Assembly: GCA_012862575.1 (NCBI GenBank)
Contig: BLSF01000018.1
Location: forward strand, 439,680-503,679
Length of the DNA stretch: 64,000 bases
Origin: Parietichytrium sp. I65-24A
Lineage: Eukaryota; Sar; Bigyra; Thraustochytrida; Thraustochytriidae
Direction: 5' to 3'
This document shows, one piece after another, positions 19,606 through 29,766 of this stretch (its first letter is position 1; each line of letters opens with the position of its first letter). A model generated the notes under the pieces. The model saw nothing but the letters and a program-made list of their open reading frames with translations. It searched no databases and was not told where the DNA came from. Position numbers and translations under genes: made by a program.

Positions 19606-22255
19606 TTAGAGCAACATCGCTGGTTGCTCGTCGCCCTCGAATTCCTCCTCGCCAACTACGAACTCGTTCCCTACAACCGCGGCATTCTCCTCCAAGTCGC
19701 TTTCCGCCAGGTCCTTTGAGTCAACTTTGCATTGCTCAGAACCAGGTACAGACTCGACTGAGACCTCGGCCAAGGCTTTTTCCAGAGCTGCCACTTTCCC
19801 TCGTTCTTCGTCCAACATAGCGAGCAAATGGTCCCGAGGAGGCGGCCAATCATGCCTCAAGTCCTGGCGAAGGTATGCAAATGCGTGGTCGTTCGTGGCC
19901 GGAGATCCGGCGTGGCGGAGGTAGTACCGGTCCCACAGAGTCACCTGCCGAGCCAGAGCCGACACGTGAGGCAAGAGGGGACGTTTGCGGAGCGCTTCGT
20001 CCGGGGTGAAAATAGGGTTCTTATACTGCATCATGTTTTCGTTCACGTGGTCCCAGAGGCTGACAGTCTTTTGGTGAATGGAATATTCGCGGAGTCGTTG
20101 GCTCTCCGAGTCGCACAAAAAGGTCCCAAATTTGCAGTAATACAGGTGGTCCAAGATGGTTAAAAGCATGGCCTCGTTAAACTCGAACATTGTCGGGAAC
20201 TGGTTGTACAGCTGCCACACGCAGTCGATAAAGAGCAGAAAACAAGGAGACTTCTCATCCCCTGTTGCATCCGAGCCTTGGCCAGTACGATCCATGAACT
20301 TGTATCCAAAAGAGAGCCAGTCCTTCTCAATCAGGACCTGGAATCCTTTGATGGTTCGAAAATATCCGTCAACAAGAATCTGAGAGAGCGACACCACCTG
20401 CGACGTACGGTCCCAACCGTCAGAACAGTGAACAAGAACGGGGAATCCATTGCAGACGTTCAGTCTGGCCACCAACAGGGAAGCATTCAATATCGATCGA
20501 AGGTGGTTGAGCCAACCTGTTGCCTCAACCGAGCTGAGCCAATTATAGCCAGGCGGAGATCCACTCGAAGAAGTCTTTGCTGGGGTCGGTGAGCATATCA
20601 GAGCGTGCAGCTTTTCAAACGAGGTGCGAACCACGTGGATGTTTTGGATATTTAGGAAAGAAATCGTTGTTTTCTCGTAGCGAACCTCGTCTTCGTAGCC
20701 CATACCTCTCGCTTTGTTCCCAAACGCATTCTTGAACGGCCGGCAGTCCACAATGCGGGCGAACGAGCTGATTCCCAGAGGAAAGATTTTTTTAGCAAAA
20801 GGAAAAGGAATGTACATGCACACAAAACAGGCATGGCGACTGTAAGCACTTACCTTCCAGAATTCGCGAGAACCTTTGACCACAAAAGCTCATCTTGCCG
20901 ACAAGTGTTACCGATTCCGACCTTTGGCTGGCTGCTTCGCCATATCGAGGCGCGAGTTTTGCGGTTCAAGTATGCCAGAGCAGGAATTCTGCACTTGCTG
21001 CGAAACGTAGCCACTGCAGACAAGTCTGAATCCGAGAAGGCTTTCGGAACCACCAAAAGGCGCGGGTAGCTTGGGCATAGGTGGTAGTTCATATTTATCT
21101 CACTGATTCTCCAGCTTGTCGAGCTCACGGTTGAGGATTCCGACTCGAAGACGCCCTGGCGGATCCACTCCTGAATAGGATCATAAACGCCCCAGCCTGG
21201 CGTCGGAATTGGTTTGTCTTTAAGGTATGCCTTGCCATACTCGAGCGCAAATAAAAACTTTATTCCCTGTCCCTCACTGACTGGGAAGGCAGACATTCGA
21301 ACCAGATCGTGTACCTTACAAGCGTCGCCCAACGAGTTAAACCTAAACTGCAATTTGCGAAAGTCTTTGCACACGATATAGAGCATGACAGACTCTTTGC
21401 CCCGCGCGCCAACGCTTTGACTTGTGGTGGACTTGGTGATCTTTTCCACAGCACCGAGGGGGAGATCAAATATATCCAACTCCTGAGCGTGTATTCGTGG
21501 ACATCCATTCATTAAAGTTAGCAATTTCTTTGTTCTTTGTTCGCTGAGCGCCAAACCGTGGAATCTACACGTACCTGAAAAAACCACTGCCTGTTCTCGT
21601 TTGCAGCTTGAGGGGAGGGTTTGAAGTGGATTCGATAGTTTGTAACCCTTAAAGTCCCCACAAGTTGATCCTGATTCGCTGAAATATAAGTCACGTTCCT
21701 CATATTAACCAGCGCCTGTTCCGCAGTCTCCAGCTCAAAACCAAGTTCCTCTTCCTCGGGCTCTGGGGCGTCTGGCGTAGCCTCCTGGTGCTGTGGAGGA
21801 GGTGGCGGGGGTGATGGTGATGGTGATGCCGCCCGTTCCGCAGAAGGTTTCCTCGTAAGAATAGGCTCCGGGTCCTTCCGCACTGCCGCAGGTATCCGCG
21901 CGAATCCATCGCCTTTGTTGGCGAGCGGGGTTGCCCCGTTTCGAGCCGAAGCATGCATGGTTGGACTGGTAGCCGGAGGAGGCAACGCAGTTTCTACTCC
22001 CAGCTGACTCGACATCGCAGCGCTAAACCCATTCCTGGCGTTCCCAGATTCAATGGTAATCTCATCTCGCTGCGACACAGAATTTAGCCTCCGCAAGCCG
22101 ACCTGCCATCAACGGCGCTCAACCGCAGATTAACTCACCTTGGTTGGCCGCGCGAACGGGTTATTTCGCGCCTCCTGCTCCTGCTCCTGTTCGTGCAGCA
22201 ACGCGGACAGCGGATCCCAATCCGCTGCGTCTCTCTGCTCGCGTCTCGAGCTCAT
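19606..22255 (-). CDS. Myotubularin-family phosphoinositide 3-phosphatase, four exons
   Basis: Exons read on the minus strand: 22255-22139, 22069-21575, 21482-20854 and 20767-19606, giving 800 residues. The introns are 69, 92 and 86 nt with GTGAGT, GTACGT and GTAAGT donors. The first exon starts at an ATG with an in-frame TAA just upstream. An alternative acceptor at 22103 would give a 36-nt intron and 11 more residues; I prefer 69 nt because other introns here are about that size and a CTAAAT branch-like sequence precedes the acceptor. Domains: a PH-GRAM domain (about 95-230, including FDLPLGAVEKITK), then the myotubularin catalytic domain with the CX5R motif CSDGWDR (Cys528, Arg534), which is intact, and a short C-terminal coiled coil. 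It should remove the 3-phosphate from PI3P or PI(3,5)P2 on endosomes. It shares its 5' region with the divergent polyprenol reductase. Confidence 0.88.
22139..22255 (-). other. First coding exon of the myotubularin gene
   Basis: A 117-nt exon of 39 codons beginning MSSRREQRDAADWDPLSALL and ending NNPFARPTK before a GTGAGT donor. It joins in phase to the PH-GRAM exon, whose own frame lacks an ATG at its head (it opens with TTG at 22096). The in-frame upstream stop supports this as the true start. Confidence 0.75.
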
Positions 22256-22790
22256 TCCCTCCTCACTTTATCCACCACCTCCGCTTGCCCGATGCTCAGA
22301 TGCTCCTATGCTCCTATGCTCCGATGCTCCTGCGCCGCCTCCCACCGTCGCGGACCCCCAAGTGTCCCCAAGTATCCACAAGTGTCCCAGGTGTCCCCAC
22401 GTGTCCCCAAGTACGAAATGAACAGAGTCCCCAGGCGTTTCATTCTAATCTTTTTTCTCTCTTTTCCTTTCGTATCCATCCCGCTACTCCTCCGCTTAAC
22501 CACGCTAGGCCCTGCTCTCTACTCAAAGTGTTAGGCGCTGCGTAGGCCAGCGGAGGGACTAAGCGAGCGATTAACGAATGTGGTAGGACTGCGCTCGAAA
22601 GTTGCTCTTTTTTTTTAAAGTTTAAGTTGAAAGGGAAGGCGGAAGAGTTAGAGATTGAGAGACTGTGTGGAGGAAGACGGGGACGTATGTGTGAGGCGGA
22701 TGGTGTCCTCGCGTACTACTTTTTTTTGGCTTAGTGCACCTAGTCGTTCAGCTGACTCGGTGAAGTGTGTTGCAAGGAATAGCAGCGGAG
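22256..22790. promoter_or_regulatory. Divergent promoter region with short tandem repeats
   Basis: This 535-bp stretch separates the starts of the myotubularin and polyprenol reductase genes. It contains ATGCTCC-type repeats (about 22291-22336) and an AAGTGTCCCC minisatellite (about 22367-22412), then a T-rich tract. No coding region is supported. Confidence 0.5.
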
Positions 22791-23681
22791 ATGGACTGCT
22801 GGAGGTGGATGCGAGCACTGACGTGGGTGTACTGGACGGTGGCGGTTCTGAGCGCGGCAAGTAGCTGCGTTTTCCGAGCCGCAAGGTCGTGGAGCACGCA
22901 TGGTAAAACCCGCTCGGGAGCGGCACTTGCTGCGTGGACGGTTCCGAAGAGCTGGTTCTGGCACTTTTATGCGGTTGGCACAGCATGGACGATGTTTCTC
23001 TTGGCACTCATTGTTGTCGGCAAGTTTGATGCGGTTTTCCTGGCCTCAGACCTAGTAGTGGGGGAATGGGCTGGGATGTGCTACCCAGAGAGAGAGATGC
23101 GCGACATAGAAGTGTCTTCTGACCCCGAGCTGATTCTCTCCTTGACACTCTTCGGTATGCACACGTTACGCCGGCTCCTGGAGTCCCTCCTTGTGATGGT
23201 CCCTTCCCCGACAGCACGAATGCACTTGTTTGGGTATTTGATTGGCGTGACGTTTTATCTTGCCTTGCCCTGGAGCCTACTTGTGGATTCCAACCTCTAC
23301 CGAGCATCCGACGAAACCAGAGAAGCTCCAAGCCGAGCGGTCACTTCTTTGGCGAAAATCCTCTTTGTTTCGGGCTCCGTACTCCAGTACCAGAGCCACA
23401 CCCAACTTGCAAACATGCGCAAGAGCCTTGGGAGCTCCACAGTCTACGTCCTACCCCGCGGCGGCTTCTTCGAGTATGTTTCTTCTCCACACTACTTCTT
23501 CGAGCTCGTGCTCTACGGAGGTCTTGTTCTCATGAACGTTCATAACACGGCTGTGTTGCTCATGTACCTGTTTGTAGTAGTCACGCTTTGTAGCTCGGCG
23601 AGCACCTCCCACCGATGGTACAAGAACAAGTTTGAAGATATGCCAACCAAGCGCAGGGCAATAATTCCCTTCCTTTATTGA
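22791..23681 (+). CDS. SRD5A3: Polyprenol reductase (SRD5A3/DFG10 family)
   Basis: The open frame begins with GTG at 22767; the first ATG is at 22791, giving 296 residues. The protein has about six hydrophobic helices and the conserved C-terminal steroid-5-alpha-reductase block: FFEYVSSPHYFFEL, then HRWYKNKF and a terminal RRAIIPFLY. The early VPKSWFWHFY and the LRRLLESL segment fit SRD5A3 better than SRD5A1/2. In this family the enzyme reduces the alpha-isoprene unit of polyprenol in the ER, a step toward dolichol for N-glycosylation (the route was recently shown to involve aldehyde intermediates). Length is close to the usual 310-330. It is divergent from the myotubularin gene. Confidence 0.88.
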   Translation: MDCWRWMRALTWVYWTVAVLSAASSCVFRAARSWSTHGKTRSGAALAAWTVPKSWFWHFYAVGTAWTMFLLALIVVGKFDAVFLASDLVVGEWAGMCYPEREMRDIEVSSDPELILSLTLFGMHTLRRLLESLLVMVPSPTARMHLFGYLIGVTFYLALPWSLLVDSNLYRASDETREAPSRAVTSLAKILFVSGSVLQYQSHTQLANMRKSLGSSTVYVLPRGGFFEYVSSPHYFFELVLYGGLVLMNVHNTAVLLMYLFVVVTLCSSASTSHRWYKNKFEDMPTKRRAIIPFLY

Positions 23682-25396
23682 AATTGGTGATGGTCGAGCG
23701 CCACTTGGCCGGGCCCGGCCCGGCGAGCTATGCGTGGCTCGACAATCATATGGCCTAGTCCTCGTTGAACGACGGCGAATTTCAGAAAGGGCGTAGTCTG
23801 TTTTCAACTTTGGAGGGCTCGTATTGGGACTTTGATCTGTAGTCGAGGTTATTCTTGCAGCTCTCTTGTCGCTAGCGACCAGCGTTTCCAAGGAACCCTT
23901 TCCCATTTCTTGCTTTGCGGATCTGCGCTTCTTCAAAGTGTGTCAGGTTACAAGCAAGGATTTGATTGGCTGGGCAACTGCGAAATACTCGCTCCTTCCC
24001 AAAATCTGCGATCATCAGGATGGGTGCTTTTTGCGATGCCGAAGGAGACTTGTACGTATGAGTTCGTGGCGAGGTCGAGATTTTCGGTTTCAACGTTTGG
24101 TGTTTTTTAGATTTAATTTGGAGAGGCGTCGATTGTCGAAGGTTTACACGGCCACAAGACTCAAGAAGGATTGTGTTGCGGTAGGCAACGATTTAATATC
24201 TCGGAGACCAGGTTCGGTAGTTCAAGGCAGTGAAAAGGGTTCAACGTCGTGAAGTCTGATTTTTTCGGGGTAGAGTGACATCTACTGTCCTATTTCTTGA
24301 GATAGACTCGAGGCCAAACTTCAAAAGTCAGGCATCAGAAAACATGAGACATTCGCGAGGTATCTAATTTGACTCAGAGAGCAAGTTTGCCAATGACGGT
24401 GTGGCTTCTTCCGAGTTGAACACCACGCTGCAATAGCGAGGCGTAAATAGTGACAAAGGCTCGGAAATTGAGAGAACTCGTCCTCGCTCTCTGAGCCCAT
24501 TGACATCGGATCAGTCTGACAGCATTGCAAAAAGTGACAATTTGTTCCCATGGGGTAAAACTCCTAGAGAATTCCATGATCTTGTCCTTAAAGCTAGTCT
24601 ATAAGGGAATTCGTACACCTACTCTAGTTCTACCAGACCACCTTCTCCCATCCACTCATATCGACCACCGCTAGGCGAGCGAGTAGAGTCCAGCACAGTC
24701 GAAAAATTTAAATTCATCTAGAAACAGATAACGTATCCATACAACTTATCCTCTCGCTGTTATCTTTTTTCGCTATCTACCACTCAGTCTCACTACGAGT
24801 GCGATAGCTCATGTGCTAGTGCTACCTCCTGCCCACACGATGACTCCTAGCGTCCCCTCGACAAAGCTATGAGCAAGATAGCTAGTCCTCATTAACCATC
24901 GTATCACCGAATTCCTTAGCGTCCCTATCATCCGCGCGGTCCTGTTTTTCATTTCATTTTTTTCTCTCTTTCTCTCATTTTCTCTCTCTCTCTCTCTCTC
25001 TCTCTCCTCAGAAAAGCCATTCACTCCCTCTAGCGAAGAGCGAGGACACCTTAATTTGCCGAGCGTCCTCACAGAGCACAGCCCTCACGGGTGCTTTCTA
25101 CGTCGCGGTAGATAACTGCCAGTCGGACTCGGTCGCTGGTCACCAATCAGCAGTCAGCAGTCAGCAATCTGAATAGCAATCAGGTGAAACAACACGTGCG
25201 CATCCGTGGCGTCCGCGTACACTTGACGAGGCGCAGCTCCCTTTGCGTTCCGCAGCAGCGGCTATTAGGGCTCGCCCGCACCCTCGCACCCTCGGGCATA
25301 GTGTAGCGGGGCGGCAGTACTTGCTGCTCACGAGGACGCAGCGGCAGTAAGGCGAGATCATCAGATCATCCGCGGACGGACTTTTGGTTGGGGAAA
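23682..25396. other. 1.7 kb intergenic region, no gene supported
   Basis: Between two plus-strand genes. Only short, unconvincing openings occur. The right part contains a CT-rich tract (about 24963-25009) and then GC-richer sequence leading to the SAP-protein start, presumably its promoter. I saw no RNA gene. Confidence 0.6.
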
Positions 25397-25567
25397 ATGG
25401 CCAAGTGGAACGGCACGGATGTGTCCGCGCTCACGGTGCGAGAGCTGAAAGACGCTCTGCGCGAGCTGCAGCTGCCTCTATCCGGACTCAAGGCAGTGCT
25501 AGTCCAGCGCCTCTCCGAGGCTCTCGCCAACAACGGCCAGTCCGTGCACGTGCAGGAGGACATTCAG

Positions 25568-25599
<32 letters not shown>

Positions 25600-28500
25600 C
25601 CCGCCACAATTCGCGGAACCCTTCCCGGCCGACATGGCCGCCATCGCGCACGCGGACCTCTTGCCGTCCCGCGTCGACGGCTACATCAGCGCTGGATATG
25701 TGGCGGACTCGGAGCCGCAAATGGAGCGTGTGGAGACGGCGAAAATCGAGGAGCAAGCGCAGGACAAGAGCAAGGATGCACAGGAACTCTCTTGGAACGG
25801 CGTTCCCATCGAGACCATGCGCGTGAACGACTTGAAGGAGGCGCTCAGATCTCTTGGCCTTAAGCTCTCAGGCTTAAAGGCAGACCTAGTCGAGAGGCTG
25901 ACCGAGGCCGTTGCAAATCAGCTCGGGCAAGATGAGAACGAGACCGAGAGCCCAGCTCCTCCGAGCGTCACATCCGGTCCCGCGGAGGATGACAACGAAA
26001 CAGAGGAGCAGAAAAACGGTCCTCCAAAGTTCGACTTGAAACAGGTAGATGGCGACGAGAACGAGCAGGAAAACGACGGGAAGAGCCAGGAGGAGGCCAA
26101 GGAGGACAGCTTGAGCGAAGGCGAGGAGGCTTCCGTAAGCTCCGCGGTAGAGGAGAGCGATGAACAAGAAGAAGATGAACAAGAAGAAGAAGATGATGAT
26201 GAGGAGGAGGAAAAGAAGGAAATGGCAAAGTTCTTCGCTGAGACCGGACGTAAAACCGGGCCGCGCAGCGTGAAACTACGCCGAACCGGCCCGAGAAGCT
26301 CCAAATTCAAACTTTCCTCGGGCGAGAAAAACGGCACCTACGAAAAGGAAGAGGCTTCAGACGGCGGCGAGGACGAACTTTTGTCTGAAAAGGATCAGTC
26401 TGACTCAGAAGAAGAAGAAGGAGAGGAGGAGGAGGAGCATGCGGGAAATGCAGACGAAGAGGATGACGAGGAGGAGGGCCTTGAGCAAGAAGAAATTGGT
26501 GAGAGTGTTCAAGCTAGTCCGCAAGAAAATGAAGAAGAGGACGAAGAAGAGGAAGCTAACGAAGACGAGCTGACAAAAGAAGACGTTGCCGCGAAACTGG
26601 TTTTGGCCAGCGCAAAAGAGTTGTCAGCCGCTTGCTCAGACGTAGGCCTCCCTGCCAAGGGGAAGAAGGCGCGTCTCGCTGCACTTTTGGCGGAAAAGTA
26701 CATGGAGTCGGTGGAATCGTTTTCCGTGAGCAACCTTAAGACATATTTGAAACTGCTGGATCAGTCGGTACAAGGGCGTAAAGCAGAGCTCGCATCAAGG
26801 CTTAGAGAAGCATTGGAAGCTTCTTCTGAGCACGACTCGGAGGAGAGTGAGCCAGAAGATCCACTCTTGGATATGCCCAAGGACAGTGCGGCGGAGACTC
26901 AGGGAAAGGCAGCGAATAAGCGTAGTCGAAACGTAGTGCCTGAAACTCCTGCTGCAGTGCTCGCAAAGCGAGACAACAAAAGCATGCGCATTGAAGACTC
27001 TCATGAGGATGTAGTTATGTCTGGTGGCGAGTCTAACTCTGCAAGAGACAGTGTGGAGCAAGATGGTGAAGTAGAAGAAGATAGTGATGTGGATATTGCA
27101 CCAACAGATGTCGAAGATGCCGCTGGTGAAGACCATGAGGCTGAACAGCGGAGCGCAAAGAAGAGACGCATCCCTGCTGCTCAACCTAGCTCCCCTGCAG
27201 AGATAGAATCCTCGCAAGAAGTCACCTCTTCCCTCGAGCCCACATTCTCACAAGAAACAGAAGGGTCACTGCTCGACGACTCGCCTGCTGTTAAGAGCGC
27301 CACTCGAAAGAGTGATTCCAAGAGTCCAGCAGGTCAGGGAAAGACCTCGCCTGCTCCTAAGGCGCCTTACTTTGTCAGCACTACTTTGCTGAGTAGACCA
27401 AAGTGGAAACCCGAGCAACTCACTGAGCCTGAGCCTGTTGTCGCAGGTACTTCCGAAACCATCACCGCGGCGCTATCCCCGACAGTCACGGCCGTGAAAG
27501 CGGCCGAGAAAGCGATGATGGGTGCATTGTCTCAAGAGGAGCCTGAACTCGACAAGCTTGTTGAAGAGGTAGGGAAAGATGGCCTGAGCGTGCAGGACTT
27601 TCAAAAGTACGACGCTATTTTGAAGCAACTTGCCGGAGTAGACGGGGAAGATGAGATTGAGCGGGCCATAACCCTTTCTATGAAGAAACAATCCAGAAAG
27701 GGGCGGAGTCGCGTTAAGAACCTTGACGATGAGGATGTCCTGCTCAATGGAGCGGACAGCAACACTTCCGCGATTCGAGCTGCAGGAAACAAATCCGGCA
27801 AGAAAAAATCAAAAAAGAAGCGTGGTACTGGGGACCTTTACTCATCGGAGGCAGAGCGTATGGCGAATGGAGGGAGTTCGAAGAAGCGACGTCTACGAGA
27901 AAATAAGGGTGCCGACGGCTTCATGAACGCTACTCCAGAGCCGTCACCATATCGCGACTCTTCATTTCGACCTTTTACTGATAGGGCCAAGTGGCGTGAC
28001 TCTCTGCAGGAGAGCAGAGGTGGCTATGGAGGTTCTCGTAACGGGTTCGGCGGAGGCAATGCCTTCACGCCCTCCAGTGGATTTGCGCAGAGGTCCAATG
28101 GATCCACATTCTCGCCTTCTTGGAGAGGATTTGCGAGCGGTTATACCTCAGCGAGAGATACTGTGCCGTACATTGGCGGCAGCCAGCCTGCAGGGAACGT
28201 CTCGACTCCATATCGAGAGTTTTCGAGGACCAAGACATCTGGTCCTCGTTTCGCCACACCGGTGAGCGTTTCAGCTGCATATGGTGGCGGCTCTCGGCTC
28301 ACTGGTCTCAGGAATGGATATACCTTGGGGACCCCTTCAGCTGGTCTATCTTTCTCGCAACGGTCAGATGAGAGCTCTATGACGCCCAACCCATCTTTTT
28401 CATCTGTGCGGACATCCGAGGCTCCGGGTGTGGCAGGATTTGACAGAAAGCCAAAGACGGACTCTGGTGCGAAGATCAGTAGGCTCATTCGCGAAGCCAT

Positions 28501-28993
28501 AGAATCTGAGGAGCAGGCACAACATCAACGGCAACAGAGCACATCGGAGGAGAATCGGTTTGGAAACACGGACTCTGGATTTTTCTTCGCTGGGGCTGCC
28601 AAAAGTTCCAAACCTGCAACCAGTACTTCAACTTCATCTGCTTCTTCTAGCGCACCATACAATTCCGCTCCAGGGTGGGCAAAGAAATCATATTTCCCGG
28701 ACGCTAAGCCTGCTGTGAGCGAAACTCCTACAAAGGCGACAAGCCAGGCTCCACGCCACTCGCAGACGATTGACCTCGACACCCCTGCCCCAAAGCCAAA
28801 GCAAAAGTCTGCAGCCTTCACCCCATCCACAGCAGCTGCTTTGGAGATGCAAGAACACATCACGCCAAAGTTTGTATTCTCCCCGGCAACAAAAGGTGCT
28901 ACTGCTACCTCTGCAAGCACGACCCCGTCCGGCCGCACATTCGACGACCTTCGCGATGACATTCGTGTCCGCCAGAAGGACTATGTTTTCTGA
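25397..28993 (+). CDS. Acidic nuclear protein with four SAP-type domains
   Basis: The frame opens at a TTG (25388); the first ATG at 25397 gives 1,198 residues. SAP-type helix-turn-helix motifs occur at about 4-43 (LTVRELKDALRELQLPLSG), 133-172 (a near repeat of the first), 391-436 and 441-476, the last two more divergent and back to back. Long Glu/Asp-rich stretches lie between them (about 240-285 and 330-390). The second half is disordered: Ser/Thr- and Lys-rich, with a KSGKKKSKKKR nuclear-type basic signal near 800 and a Gly/Phe-rich stretch (GGYGGSRNGFGGGNAF) near 880-960. SAP domains bind AT-rich or scaffold-attachment DNA, so a chromatin or RNA-processing role is likely. The Gly-Phe tail also recalls nucleoporins, but true FG repeats are few. 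No catalytic domain is seen. Confidence 0.8.
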
Positions 28994-29766
28994 AGTTGAC
29001 GATAATAACCGATTTCCTCTGCTCTTGCTCGAACTTCTTGTCAAAGCTCTGATTGTTCCCGTTGTATGTGGTCAATAGTCTGCCAAACAGAAAAACGCCA
29101 GCTAATTCTTCTCCGTCGCAATTTCCTTCTGACGGAGGGCCGGCCGCGAAGGACTGATGCGCAATCCATACTTCTGGGGCAAGACCGATTCAAACAACGA
29201 TACACGCGAGCCCTTCAACCATCACGCTCGGCATCGCGAATGCCGTTTCGAACACCACACCGACAACAATTCATTCGTAGTTGCGATTGTCATCGCCAGC
29301 CTTTTCTTTCGCTGACTTGTGCATCGAGATCCAACACATTCTTATCTATCTATCAATTATCTATCGATCTGTCTTTCAAAAGTCAGAACAAGGCGGAACC
29401 CGCCGTAAATCGCTTCTTCTTTTCCGCAGTCAGAATAGTCAGAACCCACGACGCCGCATTCGCTCTATTCTGAATAGCTCCAATTTCTTCAAAGTGACAT
29501 TCTCATCCAAGTTCCATCAATGATCCTGCTTCGTCCAGCAAATGATGATCCATTACATTATGGTTATCATTGGCCCATCATACGTACTCAGTATCATGAG
29601 TATTATGAGTATCATGCGTCCTCGAGCGAAACCGCGGTGCTGGTTGTGCTGGTTGTGCTGGTTGTGCTGGTTGTGCTGGTTGTGCTGGTGCTGACTCTGA
29701 GTATCCACTGTAGGGACGATAAGCAGGGTACGCGGAGGAAGGGAGGATAAGAGCGCACGAAGGAAG
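28994..29766. other. Intergenic region with a GTGCTGGTT tandem repeat
   Basis: Between the SAP-protein stop and the PTPA-TIP41 start. It has a GTACTCAGTA motif (29584-29593), ATGAGTAT-like repeats just after it, and about six copies of GTGCTGGTT (about 29637-29692) just upstream of the start. No coding region is supported. Confidence 0.55.

Noticed and set aside
22767-22790. GTG start of the polyprenol reductase frame
   Set aside because: The first ATG, 24 nt downstream, gives a normal N-terminus for the family.
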